DNA of 64,000 nt, taken from Clostridium sp. C105KSO13. GTDB taxonomy: Bacteria > Bacillota > Clostridia > Lachnospirales > Lachnospiraceae. Both the position numbers and the translations under genes were made by a program. The stretch is from NCBI RefSeq assembly GCF_001517425.1, contig NZ_FBWL01000159.1, positions 1 to 64,000 on the forward strand, given 5' to 3'. The notes under the pieces are model-generated. The model saw only the letters and a program-made list of their open reading frames with translations, searched no databases and was not told the origin of the DNA. Positions 1 to 9,805 of the stretch are shown in pieces. Every line of letters begins with the position of its first letter. The stretch's first letter is position 1.

Positions 1-121
1 TTCCGGCGGGGCTTATTTCAGTACCTCTATTCACAATACTGTCTTTTCATTTTTTTCAAAAATAGGACAGATTGGTACTTTAGAAGAAGTTATCTCTTTT
101 GAAATTACATTTTGCGGAAAC

Positions 122-1327
122 TCAAGAGTTTTCGTTTCCGGCTTTCTTATGCTCATGCACCATTTCGCCGGAAACATTATCCACGTGGATTTTCTTTTTT
201 CCCAGCTGCCCATATACGTTATTGCGGAACAATGTGTAAATCACCGAGGCTATAGGTATAAAAACCAGCATTCCCACAACGCCCATAAGGCTGCCGCCGA
301 TACTCACTGCTGCCAGAACCCAGATAGAAGGAAGTCCCACCGAATTCCCAACTACTCTGGGATAGATAAGATTTCCTTCAATCTGCTGCAGTACAAGAAA
401 CAGAATAATAAATATGAGAGCTTTCATAGGTGTGTCCATTAAAATTAGAAATGCACCTACGGCGCATCCTATAAAGGCACCGAAAATCGGAATTAGTGCA
501 GTAAATGCTATCAGAACACCCACCAGCAATGCATAAGGCAGACGGAAGGCTGTCATCATAATAACAAACATAGTCCCGAGAATTGCAGCTTCCAGGCATT
601 GACCCGCCAGGAAGTTTGAAAATGTCCTGTAGGTCAGTGAGCATACATCCAGTATCTTTTCCACATACTCTTTTTTCAGATATGCATACATAACCTTGCG
701 TATCTGAATATTTAATCTTTCTTTTTGCAGAAGAATATAGCACGCAAACACGAAAGCAATTATAAATGTTGCCATCCCGCTTACAATACTCCTGGCAACG
801 GTAAAAGTTGAGTCAAGGACACTGCCCGCTCCGTTTTTAAAAAACCCTATCACACCGTCCAGCATGTTCTTCCAATCTATTTCTATATCACCTATCCATG
901 CCGCAACTTCCTTGTTATTATTGAAAAGCTCTTGTCCCCAATTCTGTACCTTAGGTAAAAAGTCCTGGATGTTCCTGCCCAGCAGTATAATAGTGCTGCC
1001 CAATCTTGGGATAACTACAAGGGATACGACAGCAATAACACCTATGACAATTAGTATGGTAAGTGCCAGGCTTACGGGTCTGGCAAGCTTTTTTTTCCAT
1101 TTTTTCTGTTCCAGTTTTCCGTGCCAAAACAGCTTATGTTCCAGAAAGTGCATGGGTACATTTAAAACAAAGGCTATTGCCCCGCCTAAAAGGAAAGGAA
1201 ATATGATACCAAGTATAAATCCCAGGGCATCCAGCACCATGCCGTATTTCCACAAAGCAACCAGAACAATGACAGTAAACAAAATCAGACCTCTGATTTT
1301 CCGTAAATTCTCTCTGTTCAAATCCAT
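122..1327 (-). CDS. AI-2E family membrane transporter-like protein
   Basis: Predicted 401-residue polytopic inner-membrane protein of the AI-2E/PerM family (PF01594 type). Two hydrophobic hairpins lie in the first 110 residues, a soluble segment follows at about 115-175, and a hydrophobic C-terminal half carries the family-like stretches 'TALIPIFGAFIG' and 'QQIEGNLIYPRVVG'. The first in-frame start is a TTG at 1345, but the ATG at 1327, preceded by AGG seven bases upstream, gives MDLNRENLRK and is preferred. It is monocistronic as far as visible and lies downstream of pcp on the same strand with a 109-bp gap. Family members have been linked to autoinducer-2 export or Na+/H+ exchange; the substrate here cannot be read from sequence. 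Confidence 0.85.
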   Translation of the reverse strand: MDLNRENLRKIRGLILFTVIVLVALWKYGMVLDALGFILGIIFPFLLGGAIAFVLNVPMHFLEHKLFWHGKLEQKKWKKKLARPVSLALTILIVIGVIAVVSLVVIPRLGSTIILLGRNIQDFLPKVQNWGQELFNNNKEVAAWIGDIEIDWKNMLDGVIGFFKNGAGSVLDSTFTVARSIVSGMATFIIAFVFACYILLQKERLNIQIRKVMYAYLKKEYVEKILDVCSLTYRTFSNFLAGQCLEAAILGTMFVIMMTAFRLPYALLVGVLIAFTALIPIFGAFIGCAVGAFLILMDTPMKALIFIILFLVLQQIEGNLIYPRVVGNSVGLPSIWVLAAVSIGGSLMGVVGMLVFIPIASVIYTLFRNNVYGQLGKKKIHVDNVSGEMVHEHKKAGNENS

Positions 1328-1436
1328 ACTATACCTGCTTTCCAACGCCTTTTATCCAGATTATAATCGGTAATTTTTATTTTAGCATATAATAAATGAT
1401 AGTTCCACAACTTTGCCTACTTACAGATATTTAATT

Positions 1437-2081
1437 TTAGTGGGTTTCTCCCATAGCAGCACTGATATCTTGTTTATTCTCCAGCGCGGCTTCTACCCCA
1501 TACTCCAATGCCTGTGCAATCATTTCAGCTGACATGCTCGGTGTACCATCCGGCAGGTCTGTGACCTGTTCCGGCAGATAGGGAACATGAATAAACCCGC
1601 CTCTTATATTTGGATACTTCTTGTCAATGAGATAAAGCAGGCGGTACATTACGTCATTGCACACGAAAGTTCCTGCTGTATAAGAAACCTTTGCGGGAAT
1701 TCCATGTTCACGCATCTTTTGTACCATTGCTTTTACCGGAATGCTTGCAAAATATCCCGTTTCGCCATCCCTGTGAATCGGCTCGTCAAAAGGCTGCTGC
1801 CCATCATTGTCGGGTATTCTGGCCTCCATCAGATTAATTGCTATTTTCTCTACAGACATACCGGAACGTCCCCCGGCTTGTCCTACACAGATTACGATGT
1901 CCGGCTTATGCTCCTCAATTCCGGCCTCCAGCACCTTGCCTTCCTTTTCAAACACTGTTGGAATTTCCAGCTTAATAATCTCCACACCCTTTATCTTGTC
2001 CGGCAGTAATTTTACAGCCTCATATGCCGGATTAACGCTTGCGCCCCCAAAGGGGTCAAACCCTGTAATTAATATTTTCAC
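1437..2081 (-). CDS. pcp: Pyroglutamyl-peptidase I
   Basis: A 214-residue cysteine peptidase (family C15) that removes N-terminal pyroglutamate from peptides in the cytoplasm. The catalytic triad is visible: Glu in '[14 protein letters not shown]', Cys in '[12 protein letters not shown]' and His in '[12 protein letters not shown]'. Length matches the family norm of about 215. The start is a GTG at 2081 behind GAAAGGAG; the longer reading frame upstream has no ribosome site and runs into the previous gene. It is the last gene of a five-gene minus-strand operon with an aminopeptidase, DUF979, DUF969 and an M14-type protein, which points to peptide scavenging. Confidence 0.95.
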   Translation of the reverse strand: MKILITGFDPFGGASVNPAYEAVKLLPDKIKGVEIIKLEIPTVFEKEGKVLEAGIEEHKPDIVICVGQAGGRSGMSVEKIAINLMEARIPDNDGQQPFDEPIHRDGETGYFASIPVKAMVQKMREHGIPAKVSYTAGTFVCNDVMYRLLYLIDKKYPNIRGGFIHVPYLPEQVTDLPDGTPSMSAEMIAQALEYGVEAALENKQDISAAMGETH

Positions 2082-2109
2082 TTTTTTTCTCCTTTCTATC
2101 GTTTTGCAG

Positions 2110-3126
2110 CTAATAGACTTCCGGTTCGGGAATAATAATCTTTCCTCTCTCCATAATCTTCCGGTTGTCTGCAAAAATATCCGGTCTCCTTGCTACGATA
2201 TCAAAATGACCGTTCGCCTCATGTATGCCCCCCAGTGCGATATTCCTTCCCACACCTACATGAAATGTCCCGTAGGAGGACTCGTCCTCAATATAGCATT
2301 TTCCTCTGCATTTTGAGTAGGAATTCAGGCCGATGCCCAGTTCCGATGCAACATATATTCCCAAGTCATGGAAATCTTCCATATACTCTTTCAGTTTCTT
2401 TCCGTCATCCGTCATTTCTATATCAGATATTCGCCCTTTTTTCAGGTATATTTTAAACGGTTTCTCTACCTTTCCTATATATCCCAGGGAGCCGTCTGCT
2501 GCCATAATACCCTCTGTCTTTGTCTCCTCTATGGGAACATATACTTCGATACTGGCGGAAGAAAACCCGTGTCCGTCTTTTACAACACCGTTGAAAAACC
2601 CGGCACTGCGGTTCATTTTATAAAACTTAAGATTGGTCCCAAGCTTCGTTGTCACATGGATAACAGAGGAAGAATTCAAATACTTCATAATTACTCCCGC
2701 CATCATCTTGCTCTTTTTTGTATCCATGGTCAGAAAACGATAAGACAGCATGGACCTTCCATCATTGGTAGATAAAGGAAGAGATAAAAATTTACTTCCT
2801 CTTTTTATTGCCCGCTTCGCTGCTTTCGTGGTCACCAGAGAATATTCTGTTGCTCCGATCACAGCCTTATACCCATCAAAAACGCCTTCATGCCTGTCAA
2901 AAAAATCACCTACTCTTTTTCCCTTTTCCTCAACAACCATAAGATCTACAGACAGTGCACGTTTACCGGCACAGGTTTTAAGCATGTTTGCCTCCGTGAG
3001 ATAATTCTCGCTGGTAACAATCACCATCCGCTCCCATGGTTTCAGGCGAAGCCAGTCTTTGATTACAATCATGGCCCCTCTCTCTATGGACTTGTATTCC
3101 ACATCAGATAATTTTTTCCTTTCCAT
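2110..3126 (-). CDS. M29-like aminopeptidase
   Basis: A 338-residue protein resembling the leucyl aminopeptidase/aminopeptidase T-like group (M29-related). The C-terminal segment '[17 protein letters not shown]' supplies the His/Glu/Asp cluster expected of the metal site, and '[10 protein letters not shown]' just before it is typical of the group. Its start at 3126 follows the DUF979 stop by one base, so the two are translationally coupled; only a weak ribosome site is seen. It likely trims short peptides imported or produced by its operon partners. The exact metal and specificity are not deducible, and the group includes poorly characterised members. Confidence 0.7.
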   Translation of the reverse strand: MERKKLSDVEYKSIERGAMIVIKDWLRLKPWERMVIVTSENYLTEANMLKTCAGKRALSVDLMVVEEKGKRVGDFFDRHEGVFDGYKAVIGATEYSLVTTKAAKRAIKRGSKFLSLPLSTNDGRSMLSYRFLTMDTKKSKMMAGVIMKYLNSSSVIHVTTKLGTNLKFYKMNRSAGFFNGVVKDGHGFSSASIEVYVPIEETKTEGIMAADGSLGYIGKVEKPFKIYLKKGRISDIEMTDDGKKLKEYMEDFHDLGIYVASELGIGLNSYSKCRGKCYIEDESSYGTFHVGVGRNIALGGIHEANGHFDIVARRPDIFADNRKIMERGKIIIPEPEVY

Positions 3127-3127
3127 T

Positions 3128-4075
3128 TTACTTCAGCACAATCATGTAAATAATCTGGAATACCAGCATAATAATCGCAGGAATTACCTGATTTTTAATA
3201 ACTCCAAACCGATCCTTCATATCCAGCATGGCCACCGGTACGATGTTAAAGTTAGCCGCCATAGGTGTGCACAGTGTACCACAGTATCCACAGGTCAAGG
3301 CCAACATTCCGATGAGAACCGGATCCGCACCATAGCTTAAGACAAAGGGTGCCCCGACGCCAACCGTCATCACCGTGATAGCTGCAAAGGCATTTCCCAT
3401 AATCATAGTAAACAGTGCCATTCCGATTGCAAACACAATAATTCCCACATTTACATTTCCTTCCGGGATTATTTTTCCTACAAGATTTGCTATAACATCC
3501 CCTACGCCTGCCGCGGTAAATATAGCTCCCAGGCTGGCAAGCAGCATAGGCAGCATACTTAAGGGTCCCACGGTAGAGAGAAGACGCTCCGAATCATTTA
3601 AAAATACCGACGGCTTGTTGTCCTTTGAAAATACCATAAGGGTAATAATCGATACAAGAATACCAAAACCGATTCCCACCAGGGCTCCCAGTGTCTTGAA
3701 GAAGATTGCAAAAATTATGGCAAATACACCGATAGATAACGCCGGAATAAAAATCTTCATGCCAATCTTATTATACATTTTTTCTGTATATTCTTCCGTA
3801 GGTTCATCTGATTTTCCGATTTTTACCTTTTTGAAAATAGCGGGAAGTGTCATAATCACAACTAATAAACCATTGCCAATCGGGGGAATCCAGCGCCCAA
3901 AGGCCATTACAACACCAAGGGCACACCAGAACACAGCAGTTCCCACTCTGGCGGGGTTCTCCTTGTCCAACGCATTCTTAGCGCCGGTATAGATGGATAC
4001 AAGACCCATCACAATGTATATAACTTCCAGTAATTTTTCACCTGATGTAAACTCTGAACCAGTAAAAAATCCCAT
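3128..4075 (-). CDS. DUF979 family membrane protein
   Basis: A 315-residue, highly hydrophobic protein of the DUF979 family with roughly eight to ten membrane spans. A charged loop near residues 90-115 separates two hydrophobic halves, and glycine-rich 'LTCGYCGTLCTPMAANF' lies near the C terminus. GGAAGGGGG precedes the ATG. DUF979 is regularly found next to DUF969 and pcp in Firmicutes; together the pair resembles the two halves of a permease. Inference: the DUF969/DUF979 pair moves pyroglutamate, pyroglutamyl peptides or a related carboxylate. No experimental substrate is known to me. Confidence 0.85.
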   Translation of the reverse strand: MGFFTGSEFTSGEKLLEVIYIVMGLVSIYTGAKNALDKENPARVGTAVFWCALGVVMAFGRWIPPIGNGLLVVIMTLPAIFKKVKIGKSDEPTEEYTEKMYNKIGMKIFIPALSIGVFAIIFAIFFKTLGALVGIGFGILVSIITLMVFSKDNKPSVFLNDSERLLSTVGPLSMLPMLLASLGAIFTAAGVGDVIANLVGKIIPEGNVNVGIIVFAIGMALFTMIMGNAFAAITVMTVGVGAPFVLSYGADPVLIGMLALTCGYCGTLCTPMAANFNIVPVAMLDMKDRFGVIKNQVIPAIIMLVFQIIYMIVLK

Positions 4076-4090
4076 GTTTATTCCCCCTTC

Positions 4091-4771
4091 CTATTTTTTA
4101 TCCCCATAATATTTTTTACGAAGTTTCTTATCTTTCAGATAATAGTATACGATGCCTACAACCAATGCGAAGATGCCCACCGGTATCTCCACCTTTGCCA
4201 GATCAATCAGCTCAACTTTATAGCCAAGAGGTTCCAGTGTAGACTGCACAAGCAAAGCGCCGCCTCCGCCGACGAACAGTACCTGGCAGAAGAACCATGC
4301 AATATTTTCCATCCCGGATGCCATTCCTTTTAGTTCTTCCACATGCTCTTCGTTGGGCTGGTGGCCACGTGCTTCAATTGCACCGTTTGCCATAGGCATA
4401 ATAATAGGCCTTACAAAGCCTGCAACACCGCCGAAGCTGACATTAAACGCAGCAAATATACCGCGCATGATTCCATATGCCCCTATAACTATGCCTGAAG
4501 TGGCATTTTTCACCTTTCCAATCAACGCAGCTGCTGCATTTTTCAGCCCGTTTCTCTCCAGCGTTCCTGTCACCAGCATAATTAAGATAAAAATAGCCAT
4601 GCTCCGATTCGCCACAAAGCTGTTTCCCAGTGTTTCCAAAAGCCCTGCAGCCCCAAGGTTTCCGACTATTGCGGTCACAATTGCAGCGACCAGGACAATC
4701 AGTATGGAATCCAGTTTCAGTGCAAATCCCACAATAACAATCAGTATTCCTAATAGTTTTAATAGTTCCAT
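4091..4771 (-). CDS. DUF969 family membrane protein
   Basis: A 226-residue membrane protein of the DUF969 family, beginning MELLKLLGILIVIVGFAL, with about five or six hydrophobic segments. The ATG at 4771 follows a strong GGAGGAG site, so the 25 residues available upstream are not used. It ends with a basic cytoplasmic tail rich in Lys. It is co-transcribed with DUF979 (15-bp gap) and lies 34 bp after the M14-type gene. Like DUF979 it is probably one half of a transporter; the context of peptidases suggests a role in peptide or pyroglutamate traffic. Confidence 0.85.
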   Translation of the reverse strand: MELLKLLGILIVIVGFALKLDSILIVLVAAIVTAIVGNLGAAGLLETLGNSFVANRSMAIFILIMLVTGTLERNGLKNAAAALIGKVKNATSGIVIGAYGIMRGIFAAFNVSFGGVAGFVRPIIMPMANGAIEARGHQPNEEHVEELKGMASGMENIAWFFCQVLFVGGGGALLVQSTLEPLGYKVELIDLAKVEIPVGIFALVVGIVYYYLKDKKLRKKYYGDKK

Positions 4772-4805
4772 AGGTCTCCTCCTTCTCAGGGTAAATATTT
4801 TGATT

Positions 4806-7800
4806 TCAGACAATAATCGGACGCTGTCTGATGTGAGCCGCCTCAATGCTGCTATCTGAAATATTCCATTTATCTATATAAACGCATGTACTTCCTGCCA
4901 GCATCTTCAGTGTTGCCAGATCATGGGTCAAATGCGCTCTGGCACACAGATGCAGATATGAGCCCTGGGCCGTCTCATCGGCGACCTCGCTGGTATATGC
5001 CACTGTGGTTATCCACGGAAAGCGAATGGACGGATACCTGTGGGCAGGGTCAAATGCGAATGGAATCCAATAGTTAATCATGTCTTTATAATAATTTGCT
5101 GGAAATAGCTTCGGCATCCAGCCATGGGCATATTTTTCAAACTGCCGCGCCCACTCCTTATTCCAGTGCGTGATTTCGCTGTCCTCTGCAATGCTGTCGG
5201 CTATAACATCTTCCAGTTTCTTGTTGACAGGGTAATTACTCTTATAGGCTTCATCCGTCACTGTCCAGAAATACCCGTACAAGAGAGACCGGGGGAGCCA
5301 AAAGCCCTTATAGGATGGTGATGTATACCCGGAGAACTGCTGTTCCCACTCATGCGTCGGTACACCATGGTTGTCCACAATAATATCCGGCAGAAATTCC
5401 CTGAACAGCCGTGTCAGGCCCATTGCCTCTGTGTGGATTGTGTCGGGTTTAAAGTGCTCGTAATAAAATTCCCTGCCCACCGCATTAAATCTGGCAACAT
5501 GCAGTTTCCATGCGGGATTATCCTTCTGCAGCTCATAGTGGATTGCAGATCCGTCTACATTTTCCATGGGGACGATTACAAGATTCAGTTTTTCCGGTAT
5601 ATTTTTGTATGATACATCCGTCAGCAGGGTCTTTATCAGCATGAAAGCCGCATTTGTACTGGATACCTCGTTGGCATGGTGACGGCAGTTTACAATTTCC
5701 GAAGGATACCGGGTAATCCTCCTGGTTCTTGATACATAACCCTCGCGTTTGGGTAAAACCTCCACAGCATAAAGCTCCCGTCCTGTATAAGACACGGCTG
5801 TTCTGTATACATTCAGTCCGGGCACCCGTTTCAGCTGATGAATGATTTCAATATATTTCTCATATCCTATCAGTTCATATTCAGACAAATCAATGTCAGA
5901 AATACGCAGATCTTTTTCTGTTTCCTTTGCACGGTCTGTAAAAATAGTATAACAGCCCGACCCTGTATCCAGTTTCAGGTAGTCTGTACCATAGAGTTTT
6001 TTTCCTATACCCAAAACGCCTTTTTCCAGAAGCGCTGCATATGCGGCAGCCACTTTTTCATCGGCACCTTCTATTCGGATTACCGCACCCCTGCCCTCTT
6101 TTGTCTCCTCTATCGTTTCCAGCCATGCCTGTATCGTTTGCCGCGAACCATTCGGGAATATTTTGCTGTCATTGCCACAGCTGATGAACGGTTCATGTGC
6201 TTTCTGTTTAAACAGGGTAACTTTCATATAAGGTTTTCCACTTTTCTTTCGGATAACGGGAAGAATCAGCCCTGGTGCATCCAGCATAACCCCTGCTTTT
6301 TCCATTCCTAAATTTTTAAAATAATCTGCCCCTGCAAAATATATGTCCTCATGAAGTCCGTCCAGGGTGGTAAATAAATCTTCTCTCGACGGCAGCTGAT
6401 AATCTGGCTCACTTGCTTCAGCTTCAACCCTCAGTCTTGAGAAAAAGGGCTGCCCGTCTGCTGTAATCCTGCCACCTGTCTTTTCTTCTATATAAGCTCT
6501 GCAGTCCGGCAGCACTTCTTTTTGGTAAATCTCCCAGATACGCTCTACATCTGTCTCTATGCGAGTTTCAAGCAGTATTTCTCCATTTACCAAGACCTTG
6601 AGATATCCGGTTGAAGGGTGTACCTTACCCATCTGCGGGTAATCGTCCAGATAAGGGCGCTCATGGCTGGCTGCCTTACAGATAGACTCATAGATATTAT
6701 TTTTATCCTTATCAAAGACTTTCAATTCATATGTCAGATCCTCCACCCCCTCATAGGGATAGAACATGATATTCTCTCTTGGAATGCCCAAAGCTTCCGC
6801 CAGCATATCTTCCGCAGGATACAGCTCCTGCAGATACCGGATGGCCAGATCATACCACTGTTCCGGGTCACCCCCCACATTGTTGTACGAAGGTGTAGCC
6901 CCGTCTTCGTCTGCCCAATCTGTGACTCCCTGCGGCAGAAATGGTTTAAACCCGATCTCCAGCCTGTCCGCCCCGCCTTTTTGTAGCAGCACAGGCACCA
7001 CTTCTTCCTCCAGCCAGGAATATCCCTGTTTATATGCGCACAATATGGATATATTTTTTACAGCAGCACCTGCCTCTGCGATCCTTCTTGAGATCCTTTT
7101 AACAACCTGTCCACGTTCTTCTTTGCCTTCGCTAAGTGCCGCATATACTTCGACCTCGTCCCCAGATTTCAGTTTCGGATAGATCGAATTTTCAAATATT
7201 TCATGGAGTACATCCACTTCCCACTCAATATCATATTCTTTCTCATACACTGTTTCCATGCCCTTATGGTTTATAAAAGTGACCTCCGGAAACTCTGCTT
7301 TGATATCCTCCTGTCTGTTTTCTATTTCGGGAGATACGTAGGCCTTTGCTCCCGGCTTAGAAAATGCTTTTGTGTATGCAAGCTGTCCGTCCAGGTTCTT
7401 CATACACATACTATCTATTATCTCCTGCAGATAGTCAGTCCATGTATTAAAGTCTCCCTGCATCGGAAAATGCTCACAAAAATCAGCGGAAAATGCCTCC
7501 AACTCTTTTCCTGAACCTGCCACAGTGATGCGGATTCCATCTTCTTTTTCTGAAAATTTTATGGAGCATTCCTCTCCTGGTTCAAACACCAGAACATTTC
7601 CCGCACACTCTCTATCAGTAAGTAGAAGCCCCGCATAAGCTGTAGTCTCCATTCCCATACGAAACGCAAAATTGCATGCCGCTGCAAGCATAGATACATC
7701 CGCCTCTTTTGGCAGCAAAAAATGCACATCCATCTTATCCGGGAGGAAATCCAGATTCTCATCTTTTAAAATGAGGCCTGTGTCAAACAGGGTTTCCAGG

Positions 7801-8078
7801 CCTTTCTTACTCCGCCAGTCAAAATCCGCTACCGGCCTGGCCGCCTCCAGTGCAGATACATAGTCTTCAGGTATCTTATTGGGCTCACCTTTTACTGCGT
7901 ACTGATTTAAATCTTTTAATTCAGCAGGTATTTCTTCACCTGAATTCCTGGACACAACCGGGAAAACTGCAGATTCACTCTGAAATCCCAGCAATCTTGC
8001 CATCTCAACAGCTATTTGCATCTCTTCCCAGGATAATCCTTCCCTGAGATGTAGTATTTTATTTTTCTCCTGTTTCAT
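4806..8078 (-). CDS. Large M14-type metallocarboxypeptidase-like protein
   Basis: A 1,090-residue cytoplasmic-looking protein without a signal peptide. Residues from about 770 onward carry a zinc-carboxypeptidase-like region: 'NCRHHANEVSS' gives the HxxE metal pair, 'VIVPMENVDGSAIHYEL' matches the region around the substrate-binding Asn, and 'HTEAMG' and 'DNHGVPTHEW' follow. The first about 700 residues have no signature I recognise. The ATG at 8078 follows AAAGGGGAT. It is the first gene of the peptide operon, under a TTGACA/TAACAT promoter. Its size is far above a single M14 catalytic domain (about 300 residues), so the N-terminal part may bind or deliver peptide. Family assignment is good; reaction details are inference. 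Confidence 0.75.
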   Translation of the reverse strand: MKQEKNKILHLREGLSWEEMQIAVEMARLLGFQSESAVFPVVSRNSGEEIPAELKDLNQYAVKGEPNKIPEDYVSALEAARPVADFDWRSKKGLETLFDTGLILKDENLDFLPDKMDVHFLLPKEADVSMLAAACNFAFRMGMETTAYAGLLLTDRECAGNVLVFEPGEECSIKFSEKEDGIRITVAGSGKELEAFSADFCEHFPMQGDFNTWTDYLQEIIDSMCMKNLDGQLAYTKAFSKPGAKAYVSPEIENRQEDIKAEFPEVTFINHKGMETVYEKEYDIEWEVDVLHEIFENSIYPKLKSGDEVEVYAALSEGKEERGQVVKRISRRIAEAGAAVKNISILCAYKQGYSWLEEEVVPVLLQKGGADRLEIGFKPFLPQGVTDWADEDGATPSYNNVGGDPEQWYDLAIRYLQELYPAEDMLAEALGIPRENIMFYPYEGVEDLTYELKVFDKDKNNIYESICKAASHERPYLDDYPQMGKVHPSTGYLKVLVNGEILLETRIETDVERIWEIYQKEVLPDCRAYIEEKTGGRITADGQPFFSRLRVEAEASEPDYQLPSREDLFTTLDGLHEDIYFAGADYFKNLGMEKAGVMLDAPGLILPVIRKKSGKPYMKVTLFKQKAHEPFISCGNDSKIFPNGSRQTIQAWLETIEETKEGRGAVIRIEGADEKVAAAYAALLEKGVLGIGKKLYGTDYLKLDTGSGCYTIFTDRAKETEKDLRISDIDLSEYELIGYEKYIEIIHQLKRVPGLNVYRTAVSYTGRELYAVEVLPKREGYVSRTRRITRYPSEIVNCRHHANEVSSTNAAFMLIKTLLTDVSYKNIPEKLNLVIVPMENVDGSAIHYELQKDNPAWKLHVARFNAVGREFYYEHFKPDTIHTEAMGLTRLFREFLPDIIVDNHGVPTHEWEQQFSGYTSPSYKGFWLPRSLLYGYFWTVTDEAYKSNYPVNKKLEDVIADSIAEDSEITHWNKEWARQFEKYAHGWMPKLFPANYYKDMINYWIPFAFDPAHRYPSIRFPWITTVAYTSEVADETAQGSYLHLCARAHLTHDLATLKMLAGSTCVYIDKWNISDSSIEAAHIRQRPIIV

Positions 8079-8121
8079 ACAATTATCCCCTTTTCCCACT
8101 AGTTGAGCAAACATTTTCTAT

Positions 8122-8150
8122 ATGTTAGTAGGATTTGAGAGAAATGTCAA
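8122..8150 (-). promoter_or_regulatory. Sigma-A-type promoter of the peptide operon
   Basis: On the minus strand TTGACA (8145-8150) is separated by 17 bases from TAACAT (8122-8127), 44 bases before the M14-type start codon. Confidence 0.6.
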
Positions 8151-8198
8151 TAAACTCGGACCTTTTTTGCAAATAAAATGAATATTCCATAAAATAAA

Positions 8199-8223
8199 AA
8201 GGCCAACCAAATCGGCCAGCCTT
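8199..8223 (-). terminator. Intrinsic terminator after the MarR gene
   Basis: Minus-strand hairpin AAGGCTGGCC/GGTTGGCCTT with a five-base loop, closed partly by G-U pairs and followed by TTTATTTTA, beginning seven bases after the regulator's stop codon. Confidence 0.75.
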
Positions 8224-8229
8224 CTTCTT

Positions 8230-8667
8230 TTATGATTCAAATTGTCCTAATATCTTATATAAGGTTTTATATAACATTTTTATTTCTTCCAAATCCAGCT
8301 TCAGGCAGCTTCCTATACGTCTCGGTACCTCAACTGCTTTTTCCCGCAGTTCCTCACCAGCCTTTGTCAGAGTGACATTCAACACTCTTTCATCCTCTTT
8401 TGCCCTGGACCGCTCCACCCAGCCTTTTTGCTCCAGTTTCTTCAAAACTGGTGTAAGGGTTCCTGAATCCAGATAGAGATATTTCCCCAGTTCTTTTACG
8501 TTCACCTGCTTATGCTCCCATAGAACCATCATAGTAATATACTGGGTATAAGTCAAATCCAGTTCGTCCAGATATGGTTTATACAGCTTTACGATTTCCT
8601 TCGAGCATGCATACAGCGGAAAACATAACTGGTTTTCTAGTTTTAATGCATCGTATTTATCAGACAT
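8230..8667 (-). CDS. MarR/OhrR-family redox regulator
   Basis: A 145-residue winged-helix repressor. The N-terminal 'LENQLCFPLYACSKEIV' places a cysteine where OhrR proteins have their peroxide-sensing Cys, and 'YTQYITMMVLWE' and the wing 'RSRAKEDERVLNVTLT' are family-typical. GGAGAAGG precedes the ATG. It lies downstream of glutathione peroxidase and a flavodoxin-like gene on the same strand. The flavodoxin leader contains CAATTAAATTG, the core of the Bacillus OhrR operator, so it probably represses this thiol-stress group and is released when the cysteine is oxidised. One-Cys versus two-Cys mechanism is not settled: a second Cys lies five residues on. Confidence 0.85.
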   Translation of the reverse strand: MSDKYDALKLENQLCFPLYACSKEIVKLYKPYLDELDLTYTQYITMMVLWEHKQVNVKELGKYLYLDSGTLTPVLKKLEQKGWVERSRAKEDERVLNVTLTKAGEELREKAVEVPRRIGSCLKLDLEEIKMLYKTLYKILGQFES

Positions 8668-8721
8668 TCATCCTTCTCCATTACTAATCTTTCATTCACA
8701 GGACAGCATGCCTGTCATCTT

Positions 8722-9267
8722 TCATAATAGTTTTTCCACTTCTTTCTCTACATCAGAAACCTCTGTTGTTGGTTCAAAGCGCTCTGCAACATTGCCCTGT
8801 TTATCAATTAAGAACTTTGTAAAGTTCCATTTAATATCGGGGTCATCCTTATAATTTGGATTGGCTTCCGACAGCATCTTATCCAGAACAGGTGTCAACT
8901 TATGATCCGGGCTAAATCCTGCGAATCCTTTTTGTTCTTTCAGGTATTTATATAATGGAAGTGCATTATCTCCGTTTACCTCAATTTTAGAAAATTGTGG
9001 AAAAGTAACTCCAAACTTCAGGGAACAAAAGCTTACAATTTCCTCATCAGTTCCCGGAGCCTGACCGCCAAACTGGTTGCAGGGGAAGTCTAATATCTCA
9101 AAGCCCTGATCCTTATGTGCTTGATACAATTTCTCAAGTTCTTCATACTGAGGGGTAAAGCCACATTCTGTTGCAGTATTTACTATTAATAAAACTTTTC
9201 CTTCATAGTCCTTTAAGCTGACATTGTTTCCCTTTGTATCTTTTGCTTCAAATCCATAAATGCTCAT
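8722..9267 (-). CDS. Glutathione peroxidase family thiol peroxidase
   Basis: A 181-residue cytoplasmic peroxidase of the GPx/BsaA family. '[19 protein letters not shown]' shows a catalytic Cys in place of selenocysteine; '[13 protein letters not shown]' contributes the Gln and second Cys, and '[12 protein letters not shown]' the Trp/Asn of the tetrad. In bacteria these Cys enzymes usually take electrons from thioredoxin and reduce hydroperoxides. AGGAGG precedes the ATG. It lies between the flavodoxin-like gene and the OhrR-like regulator, consistent with organic-peroxide defence. Confidence 0.93.
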   Translation of the reverse strand: MSIYGFEAKDTKGNNVSLKDYEGKVLLIVNTATECGFTPQYEELEKLYQAHKDQGFEILDFPCNQFGGQAPGTDEEIVSFCSLKFGVTFPQFSKIEVNGDNALPLYKYLKEQKGFAGFSPDHKLTPVLDKMLSEANPNYKDDPDIKWNFTKFLIDKQGNVAERFEPTTEVSDVEKEVEKLL

Positions 9268-9356
9268 AGTGTGTTCCTCCTGTTCTTTTTTGAAATTCCT
9301 TTTAACTGCAATTGTTCTTACTGCGCTGTTGATCCTGTTATACTGCGGGCGAATTC

Positions 9357-9740
9357 CTATACTGCCTTTAAGTCTTCCTCACCAGGTCTTCCTTTATGCA
9401 TTACCTTAAAGCTACCTCTGCAATGAAATTCCTGCTCAGCCAATGGGATCTGTTTTGGTTCCAGTAATTTCTTAATTTGCTTGTATGTAGATGCAATCAA
9501 CGCTGCGGTACTGAAATTAACTACCTTTTTAACCTTCTCTTTGTTCAGTGTGGCAACAAATTTCTTCACCGCATCATCTACACCTGCCGCATACACTGAA
9601 CTGCCGAGGAACAAAATATCTACGGGCTCTGTAAGAGGCTGGTCAACAGTCTCTGCCGGAATACCTGTGGTCTTGCTGATTGCATCTGCCAGTTTCTTTG
9701 TGTTACCTGTTTTAGAATAATATCGAATTGCTATTTTCAT
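9357..9740 (-). CDS. Flavodoxin-like protein
   Basis: A 127-residue FMN-binding-type protein starting [14 protein letters not shown], whose 'SKTGNTKK' forms the phosphate loop of flavodoxins; '[14 protein letters not shown]' is the second FMN-contact loop. The C-terminal '[14 protein letters not shown]' is like short flavodoxin-family proteins rather than classical electron-carrier flavodoxins. AAGGAGG lies 13 bases upstream of the ATG, slightly far. It is first in the thiol-stress group under a consensus promoter and an OhrR-like box, so it may supply reducing power under peroxide stress; this is inferred from context. Confidence 0.8.
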   Translation of the reverse strand: MKIAIRYYSKTGNTKKLADAISKTTGIPAETVDQPLTEPVDILFLGSSVYAAGVDDAVKKFVATLNKEKVKKVVNFSTAALIASTYKQIKKLLEPKQIPLAEQEFHCRGSFKVMHKGRPGEEDLKAV

Positions 9741-9773
9741 TTTGTGTCTATTGTTCCTCCTTTTGATTAGATT

Positions 9774-9784
9774 CAATTAAATTG
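9774..9784. promoter_or_regulatory. OhrR-like operator
   Basis: CAATTAAATTG is a perfect 5-1-5 palindrome and equals the core of the Bacillus subtilis OhrR site. It lies between the flavodoxin promoter and its start codon, where a repressor would block transcription. Confidence 0.55.
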
Positions 9785-9805
9785 CCTACAATCTTTATGC
9801 TGAAA

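Noticed and set aside
1-121. Possible gene at the left edge
   Set aside because: No coding pattern continues from the edge; the minus-strand frame at 31-213 mostly overlaps the AI-2E gene in a different frame.
864-1373. Long plus-strand open frame opposite the AI-2E-type gene
   Set aside because: It mirrors codon bias of the real gene, has no ribosome site or recognisable motif. Similar antisense frames opposite other genes (for example 4353-4859 and 17292-17855) were rejected for the same reason.
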